Of a DNA stretch of 5,887 bases, positions 1 to 5,887 are shown in pieces (positions within the stretch are counted from its first letter, which is position 1; the number at the start of each line of letters is the position of its first letter). The notes beneath the pieces were generated by a model. The model did no database searches and was not told the origin of the DNA. It worked only from the letters and a program-made list of their open reading frames with translations. Both the position numbers and the translations under genes were made by a program. This DNA is from a bacterium (GTDB lineage Bacteria; Calditrichota; Calditrichia; RBG-13-44-9; J042), in contig WGBF01000487.1 in the NCBI GenBank assembly GCA_015494485.1, forward strand, positions 1 through 5,887, given 5' to 3'.

Positions 1-1430
1 GTCAGGAAATGAATATTTCTACGGTGGCAGTGTATTCGGAAGCAGACCGTCATGCGCTTCACGTGCTGGAAGCGGATGAGGCAGTGCCAATTGGGCCACC
101 ACCCCCTCTGGAAAGTTACCTGAACATGGACGCCATTATTGCGGCCGCGCAACAAACCGGGTGTGATGCCATCCATCCGGGCTACGGGTTTCTGTCCGAA
201 AATCCCGTGTTTGCCCGCAAGTGCCGGGATGCGGGGCTGGTATTTATTGGGCCCACCCCAGAGGCCATGGAACTGGTGGGCAATAAACTGCGCGCCCGGC
301 AAACGGTATTGCAACATGGCGTTCCGGTGACCCCGGGCATGGAATCCCATGCAGCGGACTTTCAGGAAATCCGCCAATTTGCCCGCAAGATTGGATACCC
401 CATTATGATTAAAGCAGCAGCCGGGGGTGGTGGCAAGGGCATGCGGGTGGTCCATTCCGAAGACGAATTACAACACGCTCTGGAAGCCAGCCAGCGGGAA
501 GCCCTCAGCGCCTTTGGCGATGACACCGTTTATCTGGAAAAATTTATCGAAAAACCGCGGCATGTGGAAATTCAGGTGCTGGCAGATACCCATGGCAATG
601 CGGTGCATGTGTTTGAGCGGGAGTGTTCCATTCAGCGCCGGCATCAGAAAATCATTGAAGAATCCCCCTCCCCGGCACTGGACGATGCCCTGCGTCAGCA
701 AATGGGTGAAGCCGCCCTGAAGGTAATTCAGGCCGTGGGCTACACCAACGCCGGTACGGTGGAATTTTTGCTGGATGAAAACAGGAATTTCTACTTTCTG
801 GAAGTAAACGCCCGCATTCAGGTGGAGCACCCGGTAACCGAACTGATTAGCGGCATTGACCTGGTCAAACAGCAAATCCGGATTGCCAGCGGGGAAACGC
901 TTCCCTTTACCCAGGAGGATTTAGTGCAGCGAGGCCATGCACTGGAGTGCCGCATTTACGCCGAAGACCCTGAGAATAATTTCCTGCCCTCCATTGGAAC
1001 ATTGCAATTCGTCCAGGAACCGGTGGGGCCCGGCATTCGCATCGATTCGGGCATTTACAGCGGCATGGAGGTGACCCACTACTACGACCCCATTCTTTCC
1101 AAGATTATTGTGTGGGACGAAACCCGCCAGGGTGCTATTAACAAAATGATCCGCGCCCTGCAGCAGTACATTATTCTGGGTGTAAAAACGCCCATACCTT
1201 TTTTAATTGAGGTGCTCAATCATTCGGAATTCCGCGCCGGAAATTTAAGCACCCGGTTTATTGACGACTACTTCCCGCAATGGCGGCTTTCGTTCAGTGC
1301 GGAAGAACTGGCGATTGGTATCGCTGCCGCAAAAATACTGCAAAAACCGCAAACCAGACAACCTGCCGGTAACCAGCGGGCTGTTCATAATCCCTGGCAA
1401 ACGCTTGGGCATTGGGAGTTATTTGAATAA
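1..1430 (+). CDS. Biotin carboxylase subunit of an acyl-CoA carboxylase (5'-partial)
   Basis: This subunit uses ATP and bicarbonate to carboxylate biotin on the partner carrier protein, in the cytoplasm. The frame is open to the left edge: CAG (3-5) and GAA (6-8) precede the ATG at 9, and the residues QEMNISTVAVYS align with the internal CKELGIKTVAVHS of E. coli AccC. The ATG at 9 is therefore internal and about 21 residues, including the usual IANRGEIA segment, lie outside the window. The visible 475 codons include HPGYGFLSEN, the ATP-grasp glycine loop IKAAAGGGGKGMR (about 408-446), ERECSIQRRHQKIIEE (615-662), EVNARIQVEHPVTE (801-842) and ECRIYAEDP. All the expected lysine, histidine, glutamate and arginine positions are present. 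The C-terminus extends past AccC to an NPW motif, as in propionyl-/methylcrotonyl-CoA carboxylase alpha chains. The acyl-CoA substrate cannot be decided; acetyl-CoA carboxylase or a pyruvate carboxylase subunit remains possible. Confidence 0.95.
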   Translation, partial: QEMNISTVAVYSEADRHALHVLEADEAVPIGPPPPLESYLNMDAIIAAAQQTGCDAIHPGYGFLSENPVFARKCRDAGLVFIGPTPEAMELVGNKLRARQTVLQHGVPVTPGMESHAADFQEIRQFARKIGYPIMIKAAAGGGGKGMRVVHSEDELQHALEASQREALSAFGDDTVYLEKFIEKPRHVEIQVLADTHGNAVHVFERECSIQRRHQKIIEESPSPALDDALRQQMGEAALKVIQAVGYTNAGTVEFLLDENRNFYFLEVNARIQVEHPVTELISGIDLVKQQIRIASGETLPFTQEDLVQRGHALECRIYAEDPENNFLPSIGTLQFVQEPVGPGIRIDSGIYSGMEVTHYYDPILSKIIVWDETRQGAINKMIRALQQYIILGVKTPIPFLIEVLNHSEFRAGNLSTRFIDDYFPQWRLSFSAEELAIGIAAAKILQKPQTRQPAGNQRAVHNPWQTLGHWELFE

Positions 1431-1437
1431 TCGGTTC

Positions 1438-1444
1438 GGAGAGG
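1438..1444 (+). promoter_or_regulatory. Ribosome binding site deciding the carrier-protein start
   Basis: GGAGAGG lies 8 bases before the ATG at 1453 and 7 bases after the TAA of the biotin carboxylase gene. It selects ATG 1453 over the upstream in-frame ATG at 1261, which would give a long out-of-frame overlap with the carboxylase. The close spacing suggests translational coupling of the two subunits. Confidence 0.75.
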
Positions 1445-1452
1445 TACTGACG

Positions 1453-1959
1453 ATGAAAGAAAACTGGATAATTAACAGCCAACCTATCGTAGCAACGACC
1501 GAACACAAGTCCGGCAACGTGCACATTACCCTCGATGCCACCACCATTTCCCTCTCCATTGCCCCCGTATCGGAACATATGGCGCTGATAACCCACCGGG
1601 ACACCACCATGCCGGTGTACTATGCCCGCACACGGGAATCTTTTCTGGTATTTGTGAATGGGAAAGTGCTGGAAATTCAACGCCAGCGGGAAGAACACCC
1701 ATCTGTTACTTCGGAGAGTGGGGCCGCATCACCGGCAGACAATACCATCGAAGCGCCCATGCCGGGTAAGATTTTAAAAATTCTGGTAACAGAAGGGCAA
1801 CAGGTAAAGGCCGACGAACGACTGTTTATTCTGGAAGCCATGAAAATGGAAAACGAAGTTGTTGCCCCGCGGGACGGCACGGTAAAAAAAATTTTCTTTA
1901 AAGAAAACGACCTGGTGTCTCTGGGACAGGTCATCATGGAGCTGGATTACAGCGAATAG
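1453..1959 (+). CDS. Biotin carboxyl carrier protein of an acyl-CoA carboxylase
   Basis: This 168-residue protein carries the covalently bound biotin that shuttles CO2 from the biotin carboxylase to a carboxyltransferase. Residues about 98-166 form a biotinyl domain: APMPGKI at the front, EAMKMENEV in the middle with the biotin-accepting lysine at residue 131 (codon 1843-1845), then a closing DGTVKKI...GQVIMEL half. Residues 1-78 look like a beta-rich region ending in FVNGKVLEIQ, comparable to the BT domain that joins carboxylase and carrier halves in fused alpha chains. A Ser/Ala/Pro/Glu-rich linker (about 80-97) separates the two parts. The gene starts 22 bases after the biotin carboxylase stop and is in another frame, so the pair is a split alpha chain. 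Similar small biotin/lipoyl-binding proteins sit beside biotin carboxylases in Bacteroidetes and relatives. The acyl-CoA substrate is undetermined. Confidence 0.92.
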   Translation: MKENWIINSQPIVATTEHKSGNVHITLDATTISLSIAPVSEHMALITHRDTTMPVYYARTRESFLVFVNGKVLEIQRQREEHPSVTSESGAASPADNTIEAPMPGKILKILVTEGQQVKADERLFILEAMKMENEVVAPRDGTVKKIFFKENDLVSLGQVIMELDYSE

Positions 1960-2121
1960 TGCGGGCCATCACCCTTTTTCTCATCACGTGTAACTTCAGT
2001 AACCCGTTTTAAGTTAAGTATTTATGTAAATTACAATTGTGTCGATTCTACTAAAATTGTGGAGGGAAATCTGAGCTCCTTTATCCGTTATTTTGATGGA
2101 GGTCAATTATTTATATTTCAT

Positions 2122-2152
2122 TTTACCCAAATTGAAAATAAATTAATATAAT
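2122..2152 (+). promoter_or_regulatory. Candidate promoter of the envelope operon
   Basis: A perfect TATAAT (2147-2152) is preceded, with a 19-base spacer, by TTTACC (2122-2127), a 4 of 6 match to TTGACA. Transcription would start near 2159, giving a leader of about 15 bases that still includes the GGAGGA ribosome binding site. Such hexamers arise readily by chance in A+T-rich DNA, the spacer is longer than ideal, and the host's promoter consensus is unknown. Confidence 0.35.
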
Positions 2153-2164
2153 TTTACGATTTTC

Positions 2165-2170
2165 GGAGGA
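2165..2170 (+). promoter_or_regulatory. Strong ribosome binding site of the first envelope gene
   Basis: GGAGGA lies 4 bases before ATG 2175. It is the strongest Shine-Dalgarno sequence in the window and supports this start, which also places a signal peptide at the protein's N-terminus. Confidence 0.7.
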
Positions 2171-2174
2171 CATT

Positions 2175-3353
2175 ATGAAGCGTGTACAAAGTGTTTCCCG
2201 CTGGCTCATCATATTGCTGGCGTTGCTTTTCTGGAATCAAAGTAGCCCGGCAAAAGTGGGGGCTCGCCTGGTGTTGATTAACCCCAATTTACAGATGGTG
2301 CGCATTGGCGACCTGGATTTTTCCAAAACCGGCCCAAAGCGGAATCTTTTCTACATTCTGCTGTTCAATGATGGGGACCAGGCCCGTGTCCGGTTGCGGT
2401 TTGATATTTTCTACAATAATTCCCGCATTGCTGGCGGCATTACCAATGATTTCATTCTTCCGCCCACCCCTCCGGGCGGTCTTCGGGTCTCCCAGCAGCA
2501 ATTGATTGATGGCAACGTGCCCGACGGTCAGGGGGGAACGATTCGCATAAAAATGAAGGACTATCGAATCGATGCCGATAAAGTGGCAAAACTGAAGGAT
2601 CAGGTGTTTGCCACCGGCCGACTTCCCAGCGGAAAATATATTTTCCAGATTAAGGTAGAATCCCAAACACTACCTCCCACGGAACTATTGCCCCCTTCAC
2701 GGGAACAATTGATTATTCGAAACCCCTCGAACGTTTTTCTGATTTTTCCCGGGGCACCGATCAGTTCCAACAACACCCCGGAAATTCCTACGACGTACCC
2801 GCAATTACAATGGCAATCCGATGCCAATATTTTTAATATTTTCGTATTCGAAAAACGCCCGGAAGACCGTTCCGTTCAGGATGTGCTAAACCATCCCCCG
2901 TTTCTGCGGGTGGAAAAACTGGTGATGCCGCCAGACCAGCGTCAATTTTTCTTTCAATATCCCACCACCACCACGCCCATTCGCTTACGGAAAGGAGGCC
3001 GCAGTGTCGGGCCGATTCGCCCATTGCAACCGGGCAAAGTTTACTACTGGATGGTGGAAGCGCTGGTGCCCACCAGCAGTAACGATTACCGGGTACTCAA
3101 AAGTGACGTTTACAAGTTCCGGATTATGCCCCGGAACGCTGCCAAAACACAGGCCCGGCAAATGATGGCGGTAATGCGCAACTTTCTGGGGCGCAAAGGG
3201 GAAGCAATTATGAAAAAACTGCTGGATGAAGGATACTTTCCTACCGGCAGAGTCCGCGTCAATGGCCGTCCGATGAGCATGGAAGAATTTTCCCGCTATT
3301 TAATTCAACTTCAGGGCAGTGAATCCAAAGTCGGGCGGATTGAAATTCAATAA
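2175..3353 (+). CDS. Exported protein with Ig/Fn3-like regions, function unknown
   Basis: I do not recognise a named family for this 392-residue protein. Residues 1-26 form a signal peptide: basic start, hydrophobic WLIILLALLFW core, and a possible cleavage after SSPA. No cysteine is visible, so it is not a lipoprotein by lipobox. Residues about 30-185 are beta-rich (alternating strands such as LFYILLFNDGD, VRLRFDIFY and GKYIFQIKVE), resembling an Ig-like fold. Residues about 205-318 read like a fibronectin-III-type domain, with an opening YPQLQW and a closing PGKVYYWMVEAL followed by a VYKFRI strand; they contain a PTTTTP insert near 263-268. Residues about 320-380 look helical, then a short polar tail ends in RIEIQ. 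It is first in a three-gene exported operon, 17 bases before the FecR gene. A periplasmic or surface scaffold or partner role is inferred from domain style and context only. Confidence 0.85.
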   Translation: MKRVQSVSRWLIILLALLFWNQSSPAKVGARLVLINPNLQMVRIGDLDFSKTGPKRNLFYILLFNDGDQARVRLRFDIFYNNSRIAGGITNDFILPPTPPGGLRVSQQQLIDGNVPDGQGGTIRIKMKDYRIDADKVAKLKDQVFATGRLPSGKYIFQIKVESQTLPPTELLPPSREQLIIRNPSNVFLIFPGAPISSNNTPEIPTTYPQLQWQSDANIFNIFVFEKRPEDRSVQDVLNHPPFLRVEKLVMPPDQRQFFFQYPTTTTPIRLRKGGRSVGPIRPLQPGKVYYWMVEALVPTSSNDYRVLKSDVYKFRIMPRNAAKTQARQMMAVMRNFLGRKGEAIMKKLLDEGYFPTGRVRVNGRPMSMEEFSRYLIQLQGSESKVGRIEIQ

Positions 3354-3370
3354 AACAACGGAGAATACCC

Positions 3371-4048
3371 ATGAAATTCATCGTACATGCCATTTTAACC
3401 TTATTGATTTTCTTAAATGTCTCCCAAGCTGCGGACGATTTTGTTGCCGTGGTTATCAAAAGCAAGGGCAAGGTGACATTAACCCGACCGGGTGAAAATC
3501 GCACCTGGAAGGCGGAGAAAGGAATGGTCATCCGCAGCGGTGACCGCATTGAAACCGGTGTGGCGTCTTTTTGCGCCATTAAGTTTCTTGACGACAAGAG
3601 TTTGCTTCGCATTAAAGAAAAATCGGAGTGCGTGGTAGAAGGAAAAAAAGAACAGGGCCGTATTGACAAAAACATATTTGTGGAAGTGGGCTCCTTTTTT
3701 GCCAGCATTTTTAAGCAACGGGGACAGTTCCTGATTACCACGCCCACCTCTGTGGCATCGGTTAAGGGCACCAAGTTCTGGACCCTACAGCAGCGAAATG
3801 GCCCCACCACCTACATCGGCATCGAAGGATTAATTGACATCAGTAACAAAGGGGGACGCATTCTGTTGCGCGCCGGTCAAACCGGCATCGTGAAAGATAA
3901 AAATACCCCTCCCATTGCCCGATTAACCAATCCGGATGAAGTTCCGCTGGAAGAAGAAGGAGATGAAAACCGTCAGTTTATTGAAATTGAATTCCGCGAT
4001 GCCGATGGCAAGCGAAAAGTAATGAAAATTGAGGTGTGGAAAAAATAA
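3371..4048 (+). CDS. Exported FecR-domain protein
   Basis: This 225-residue protein has a signal peptide (residues 1-20, cleavage likely after SQA) and a FecR domain over about 25-175. Visible landmarks are KGKVTLTRPG, the RSGDRIETG turn (55-63), IKFLDDKSLLRIKEKSE (70-86), a VEVGSFFASI strand (104-113) and TTPTSVASVKGTKF (123-136). Classical FecR proteins are inner-membrane regulators with a cytoplasmic anti-sigma segment. Here there is no such segment, no internal membrane helix and no ECF sigma gene nearby, so sigma regulation is unlikely and a structural or ligand-binding envelope role is more probable. Two cysteines (68 and 87) could form a disulfide. An acidic linker (about 188-200) leads to a charged beta-like tail ending in KIEVWKK. 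GGAG at 3360-3363 lies 7 bases before the ATG. It sits between a beta-rich exported protein and a barrel protein in one operon. Confidence 0.9.
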   Translation: MKFIVHAILTLLIFLNVSQAADDFVAVVIKSKGKVTLTRPGENRTWKAEKGMVIRSGDRIETGVASFCAIKFLDDKSLLRIKEKSECVVEGKKEQGRIDKNIFVEVGSFFASIFKQRGQFLITTPTSVASVKGTKFWTLQQRNGPTTYIGIEGLIDISNKGGRILLRAGQTGIVKDKNTPPIARLTNPDEVPLEEEGDENRQFIEIEFRDADGKRKVMKIEVWKK

Positions 4049-4053
4049 AGCAT

Positions 4054-4060
4054 AGAGGAA
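4054..4060 (+). promoter_or_regulatory. Ribosome binding site deciding the GTG start
   Basis: AGAGGAA lies 7 bases before GTG 4068. An in-frame TAG at 4053-4055 excludes any earlier start, so GTG 4068 is the furthest possible start. It is also the one that yields a complete signal peptide. Confidence 0.75.
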
Positions 4061-4067
4061 ATCGACC

Positions 4068-5887
4068 GTGAGATCTTTGAAAGTTAGTTTAGCGCTTGTA
4101 GTAATTATTACGGCATTGTGGGGACACAATGTACTGGCAACCACGGGACTGCTGGATATTCGCTTTACCCCACCGGCGTTTGCCACCAAAGAGGGCCGCG
4201 TTAATCTGGACCTGCAGGTAATCAACTTAAACGGAAACGCCGTTCGCGAGGTGTGGGTACATTACCGGGCTGCCGGCGACCTTCGTTTCCAGCGCACCCG
4301 TTTGTACCGGCAAGGCAATCATTATCTGGCAACGCTAAACGTCAATGCCCTGAATGCCACCGTGGTGGAATACTTTTTTGACATTGAACTTCTGAACGGA
4401 ACCCGCACCACCTATCCGGACAATGCACCCATGAATGCCACTTTTCGGGTAAGCGTACCTCAGGGCGAAACCATTACACCGGAAAATATTATTATCATCA
4501 GTCCGGAACCCAATGAGGACATTTACACCGACGAACTGGTAATTACAGTTTCCTTCCCCTCTCTGGCAGCTCATGTGGATAAAAACCGCATTAAACTGTA
4601 CATGGATAAATACGATCTCACCCGTTCCCGCTATTTCCGCACGTTTGATGATTTTCTGACTTTCTCCTCCAAACTCATTCCCCCGGGGCGCCACAAACTT
4701 CGGCTGGAATTGTACAGCCGCAGTGGAAAGCTTCTGGCAAAAGCGGAATGGTATTTTACAGCCCACAAACGGCTGGTCAGTACCGAAGTTGCGGAATCAC
4801 AATTTGAATACACCGGAACGGTCTACGGCGAATTCCGCCAGGAATCCTATCAGGACGGGGCCGATGTCCAACAATACAACCGGCTTGGCCTAACCTTTGA
4901 TGCCACCACGGGGGCTTTTTCCTTCGGCACCAATCTTTACCTGTCCAATCAGGACAAACCAACTACGCAGCCGGTGAACCGTTACACCGCTTACGGGCAA
5001 TATACGTTCTGGAATAACCGCTACGTCCGCCTGACGCTGGGGGACAGTTATCCGGAATACGGGCCGTTAAGTGTCCAAAACATTTTTGTCCGCGGTGTTT
5101 ACGGGAAAGTCTTTCTGAAATTTTTAAACGTAGAAGTCGCCAAAGGGTACATACAACGGGGAATCAACACCTACACCCAGGTGGTTCCGGACACCAACGT
5201 CGTGGACACCGTCAACGGCACCTACCAGCGGAACATGCTGGCAATTCGAACCAGTTTCGGTGCCCGGCAGAATTTTCAATTGGGTTTTTCCTTTATTAAA
5301 TCCGGGGATGATACCACCTCCATTACATCCGAGGCTGCCGAAACACCCAAAGAGAACCTTCTGTTCGGGTCTGATTTCTTTCTGGCCAGCAAAGATCAAA
5401 GCATTCAATTTGAAGCCTACGTCAATGCCAGTGTCACCAACACTAATATTACCGGCGGTTCGCTACCTTTTGATTCCGTAGCTTCCCTCTTCCCGGATAA
5501 TGGTACCAATTGGGAAGCCCTTTACAATCGGGTTACATCGTTAATAACCGTTAACCAATACGTCAATATTATCCCATCACTGGCGTATCAGTTCGCCCTG
5601 CGCTTCAAACGGTGGAATCAAAACATCACCGCAACCTACCAGCGAATTGATGACGGGTTCACCACCTTTGGGCAACCCTATTTACAACCGGATTATAACG
5701 GATTTTCCATTTACGACAACATTGGCCTGTACAAAAACCAAGTATTTCTGACCCTCGGTTACCAGGTGTACAAGGACAACCTTCGCCAATCAAAATCCGC
5801 AACCACAACCAACAGCAATATTTACTTTAACCTGTCGTATTTCCCAACAGGCAATTTGCCCTCCTTAACATTTGGGTATAACAACAC
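4068..5887 (+). CDS. Ig-like domain / outer-membrane beta-barrel protein (3'-partial)
   Basis: The frame is open from GTG 4068 to the right edge, 606 complete codons without a stop, so the C-terminus is missing. Residues 1-24 form a signal peptide (MRSLKVS start, VVIITALW core, VLA before the cut). Residues about 25-130 form an Ig-like domain with VWVHYR, VEYFFDIELLNG and AP...FRVSV strands. A second such domain spans about 135-232: IIIISPEPNEDI, the KYDLT loop, PPGRHKLRLELY and a closing AEWYF. From about 247 onward, alternating polar and aromatic/hydrophobic strands with Asn/Thr/Gly-rich loops (for example YRLTLGD-, QLGFSFI-, IYFNLSYF-like segments) indicate a transmembrane beta-barrel. The barrel includes the motif GDSYPEYGPLSVQNIFVRG (325-343). 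There is no TonB box or plug recognisable in the visible part. It starts 19 bases after the FecR gene and is probably its outer-membrane partner. Transport or surface display is possible; the function is unknown. Confidence 0.85.
   Translation, partial: MRSLKVSLALVVIITALWGHNVLATTGLLDIRFTPPAFATKEGRVNLDLQVINLNGNAVREVWVHYRAAGDLRFQRTRLYRQGNHYLATLNVNALNATVVEYFFDIELLNGTRTTYPDNAPMNATFRVSVPQGETITPENIIIISPEPNEDIYTDELVITVSFPSLAAHVDKNRIKLYMDKYDLTRSRYFRTFDDFLTFSSKLIPPGRHKLRLELYSRSGKLLAKAEWYFTAHKRLVSTEVAESQFEYTGTVYGEFRQESYQDGADVQQYNRLGLTFDATTGAFSFGTNLYLSNQDKPTTQPVNRYTAYGQYTFWNNRYVRLTLGDSYPEYGPLSVQNIFVRGVYGKVFLKFLNVEVAKGYIQRGINTYTQVVPDTNVVDTVNGTYQRNMLAIRTSFGARQNFQLGFSFIKSGDDTTSITSEAAETPKENLLFGSDFFLASKDQSIQFEAYVNASVTNTNITGGSLPFDSVASLFPDNGTNWEALYNRVTSLITVNQYVNIIPSLAYQFALRFKRWNQNITATYQRIDDGFTTFGQPYLQPDYNGFSIYDNIGLYKNQVFLTLGYQVYKDNLRQSKSATTTNSNIYFNLSYFPTGNLPSLTFGYNN

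Larger units (their letters stand above)
1960..2174. other. AT-rich intergenic region between two operons
   Basis: This 215-base stretch is clearly richer in A+T than the flanking genes, most strongly at 2100-2160. It separates the carboxylase genes from the envelope operon. No credible small gene, RNA gene or strong terminator hairpin was found. Its 3' end holds the promoter and ribosome binding site of the next gene; the rest (1960-2120) shows no feature I can name. Confidence 0.7.

Noticed and set aside
9..11. ATG at 9 as the true start of the biotin carboxylase
   Set aside because: The frame stays open upstream, and the first visible residues align about 21 residues into the family, after the missing IANRGEIA motif.
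1261..1452. Upstream extension of the carrier gene to the in-frame ATG at 1261
   Set aside because: It would overlap the biotin carboxylase gene by 170 bases in another frame. The added residues resemble no carboxylase sequence, and ATG 1453 has a well-placed ribosome binding site.
1956..1980. Possible terminator after the carrier gene (GGGCCATCACCC followed by a T-run)
   Set aside because: The stem is only about three base pairs, too weak to call.
2059..2151. Small GTG-initiated frame of 30 codons in the gap, and a 16-codon ATG frame at 2096-2146
   Set aside because: Neither has a ribosome binding site or recognisable content. Both lie in A+T-rich DNA that also contains the promoter candidate.
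2135..2155. AAAAT...ATTTT inverted repeat over the promoter as an operator
   Set aside because: Symmetry holds only for the outer five bases, and such matches are expected by chance in A+T-rich DNA.
2460..2479. GC-rich inverted repeat CCGCCC...GGGCGG
   Set aside because: It lies inside the first envelope gene and encodes the PPTPPGG turn. Nothing suggests a regulatory role.
3259..3810. 183-codon open frame on the minus strand, and other long minus-strand frames
   Set aside because: They lie opposite well-supported + strand genes, have no ribosome binding sites noticed, and their translations show no domain pattern.
3872..3886. Perfect inverted repeat GCCGGT-CAA-ACCGGC
   Set aside because: It lies inside the FecR coding region, is only six base pairs per arm and has no T-run after it. 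It probably reflects codon choice.

Overview
The window carries four protein-coding genes, all on the + strand, in two functional blocks separated by a 215-base AT-rich gap. No RNA gene, mobile element, CRISPR array or convincing terminator was seen. The likely source is a Gram-negative bacterium: three consecutive products carry export signals and the last looks like an outer-membrane beta-barrel. A biotin carboxylase next to a separate small biotin-carrier gene, plus exported FecR-domain and Ig-like/barrel proteins, fits the FCB group (Calditrichota, Ignavibacteria, Marinimicrobia and similar lineages). That placement is an inference from style, not a search result.

Block 1 (1-1959) is metabolic. 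The biotin carboxylase subunit of an acyl-CoA carboxylase runs in from the left edge; about 21 N-terminal residues lie outside the window. It is followed after 22 bases by a 168-residue biotin carrier protein with the EAMKM biotinylation site. Together they correspond to the alpha chain of propionyl-CoA or methylcrotonyl-CoA carboxylases, split into two genes. The carboxyltransferase (beta) gene is not in view and is probably upstream.

The gap (1960-2174) is much richer in A+T than the genes. It holds a plausible promoter just before block 2.

Block 2 (2175-5887) is a tightly packed cell-envelope operon with gaps of 17 and 19 bases. It encodes an exported 392-residue protein with Ig/Fn3-like regions and no recognised family, an exported 225-residue FecR-domain protein with no membrane anchor after its signal peptide, and a large GTG-initiated protein. 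The last has a signal peptide, two Ig-like domains and then a long beta-barrel-like region, and it is cut by the right edge after 606 codons. The three products probably act together in the periplasm and outer membrane. Their biochemical role cannot be read from the sequence, and this operon is the part of the window most worth following up.
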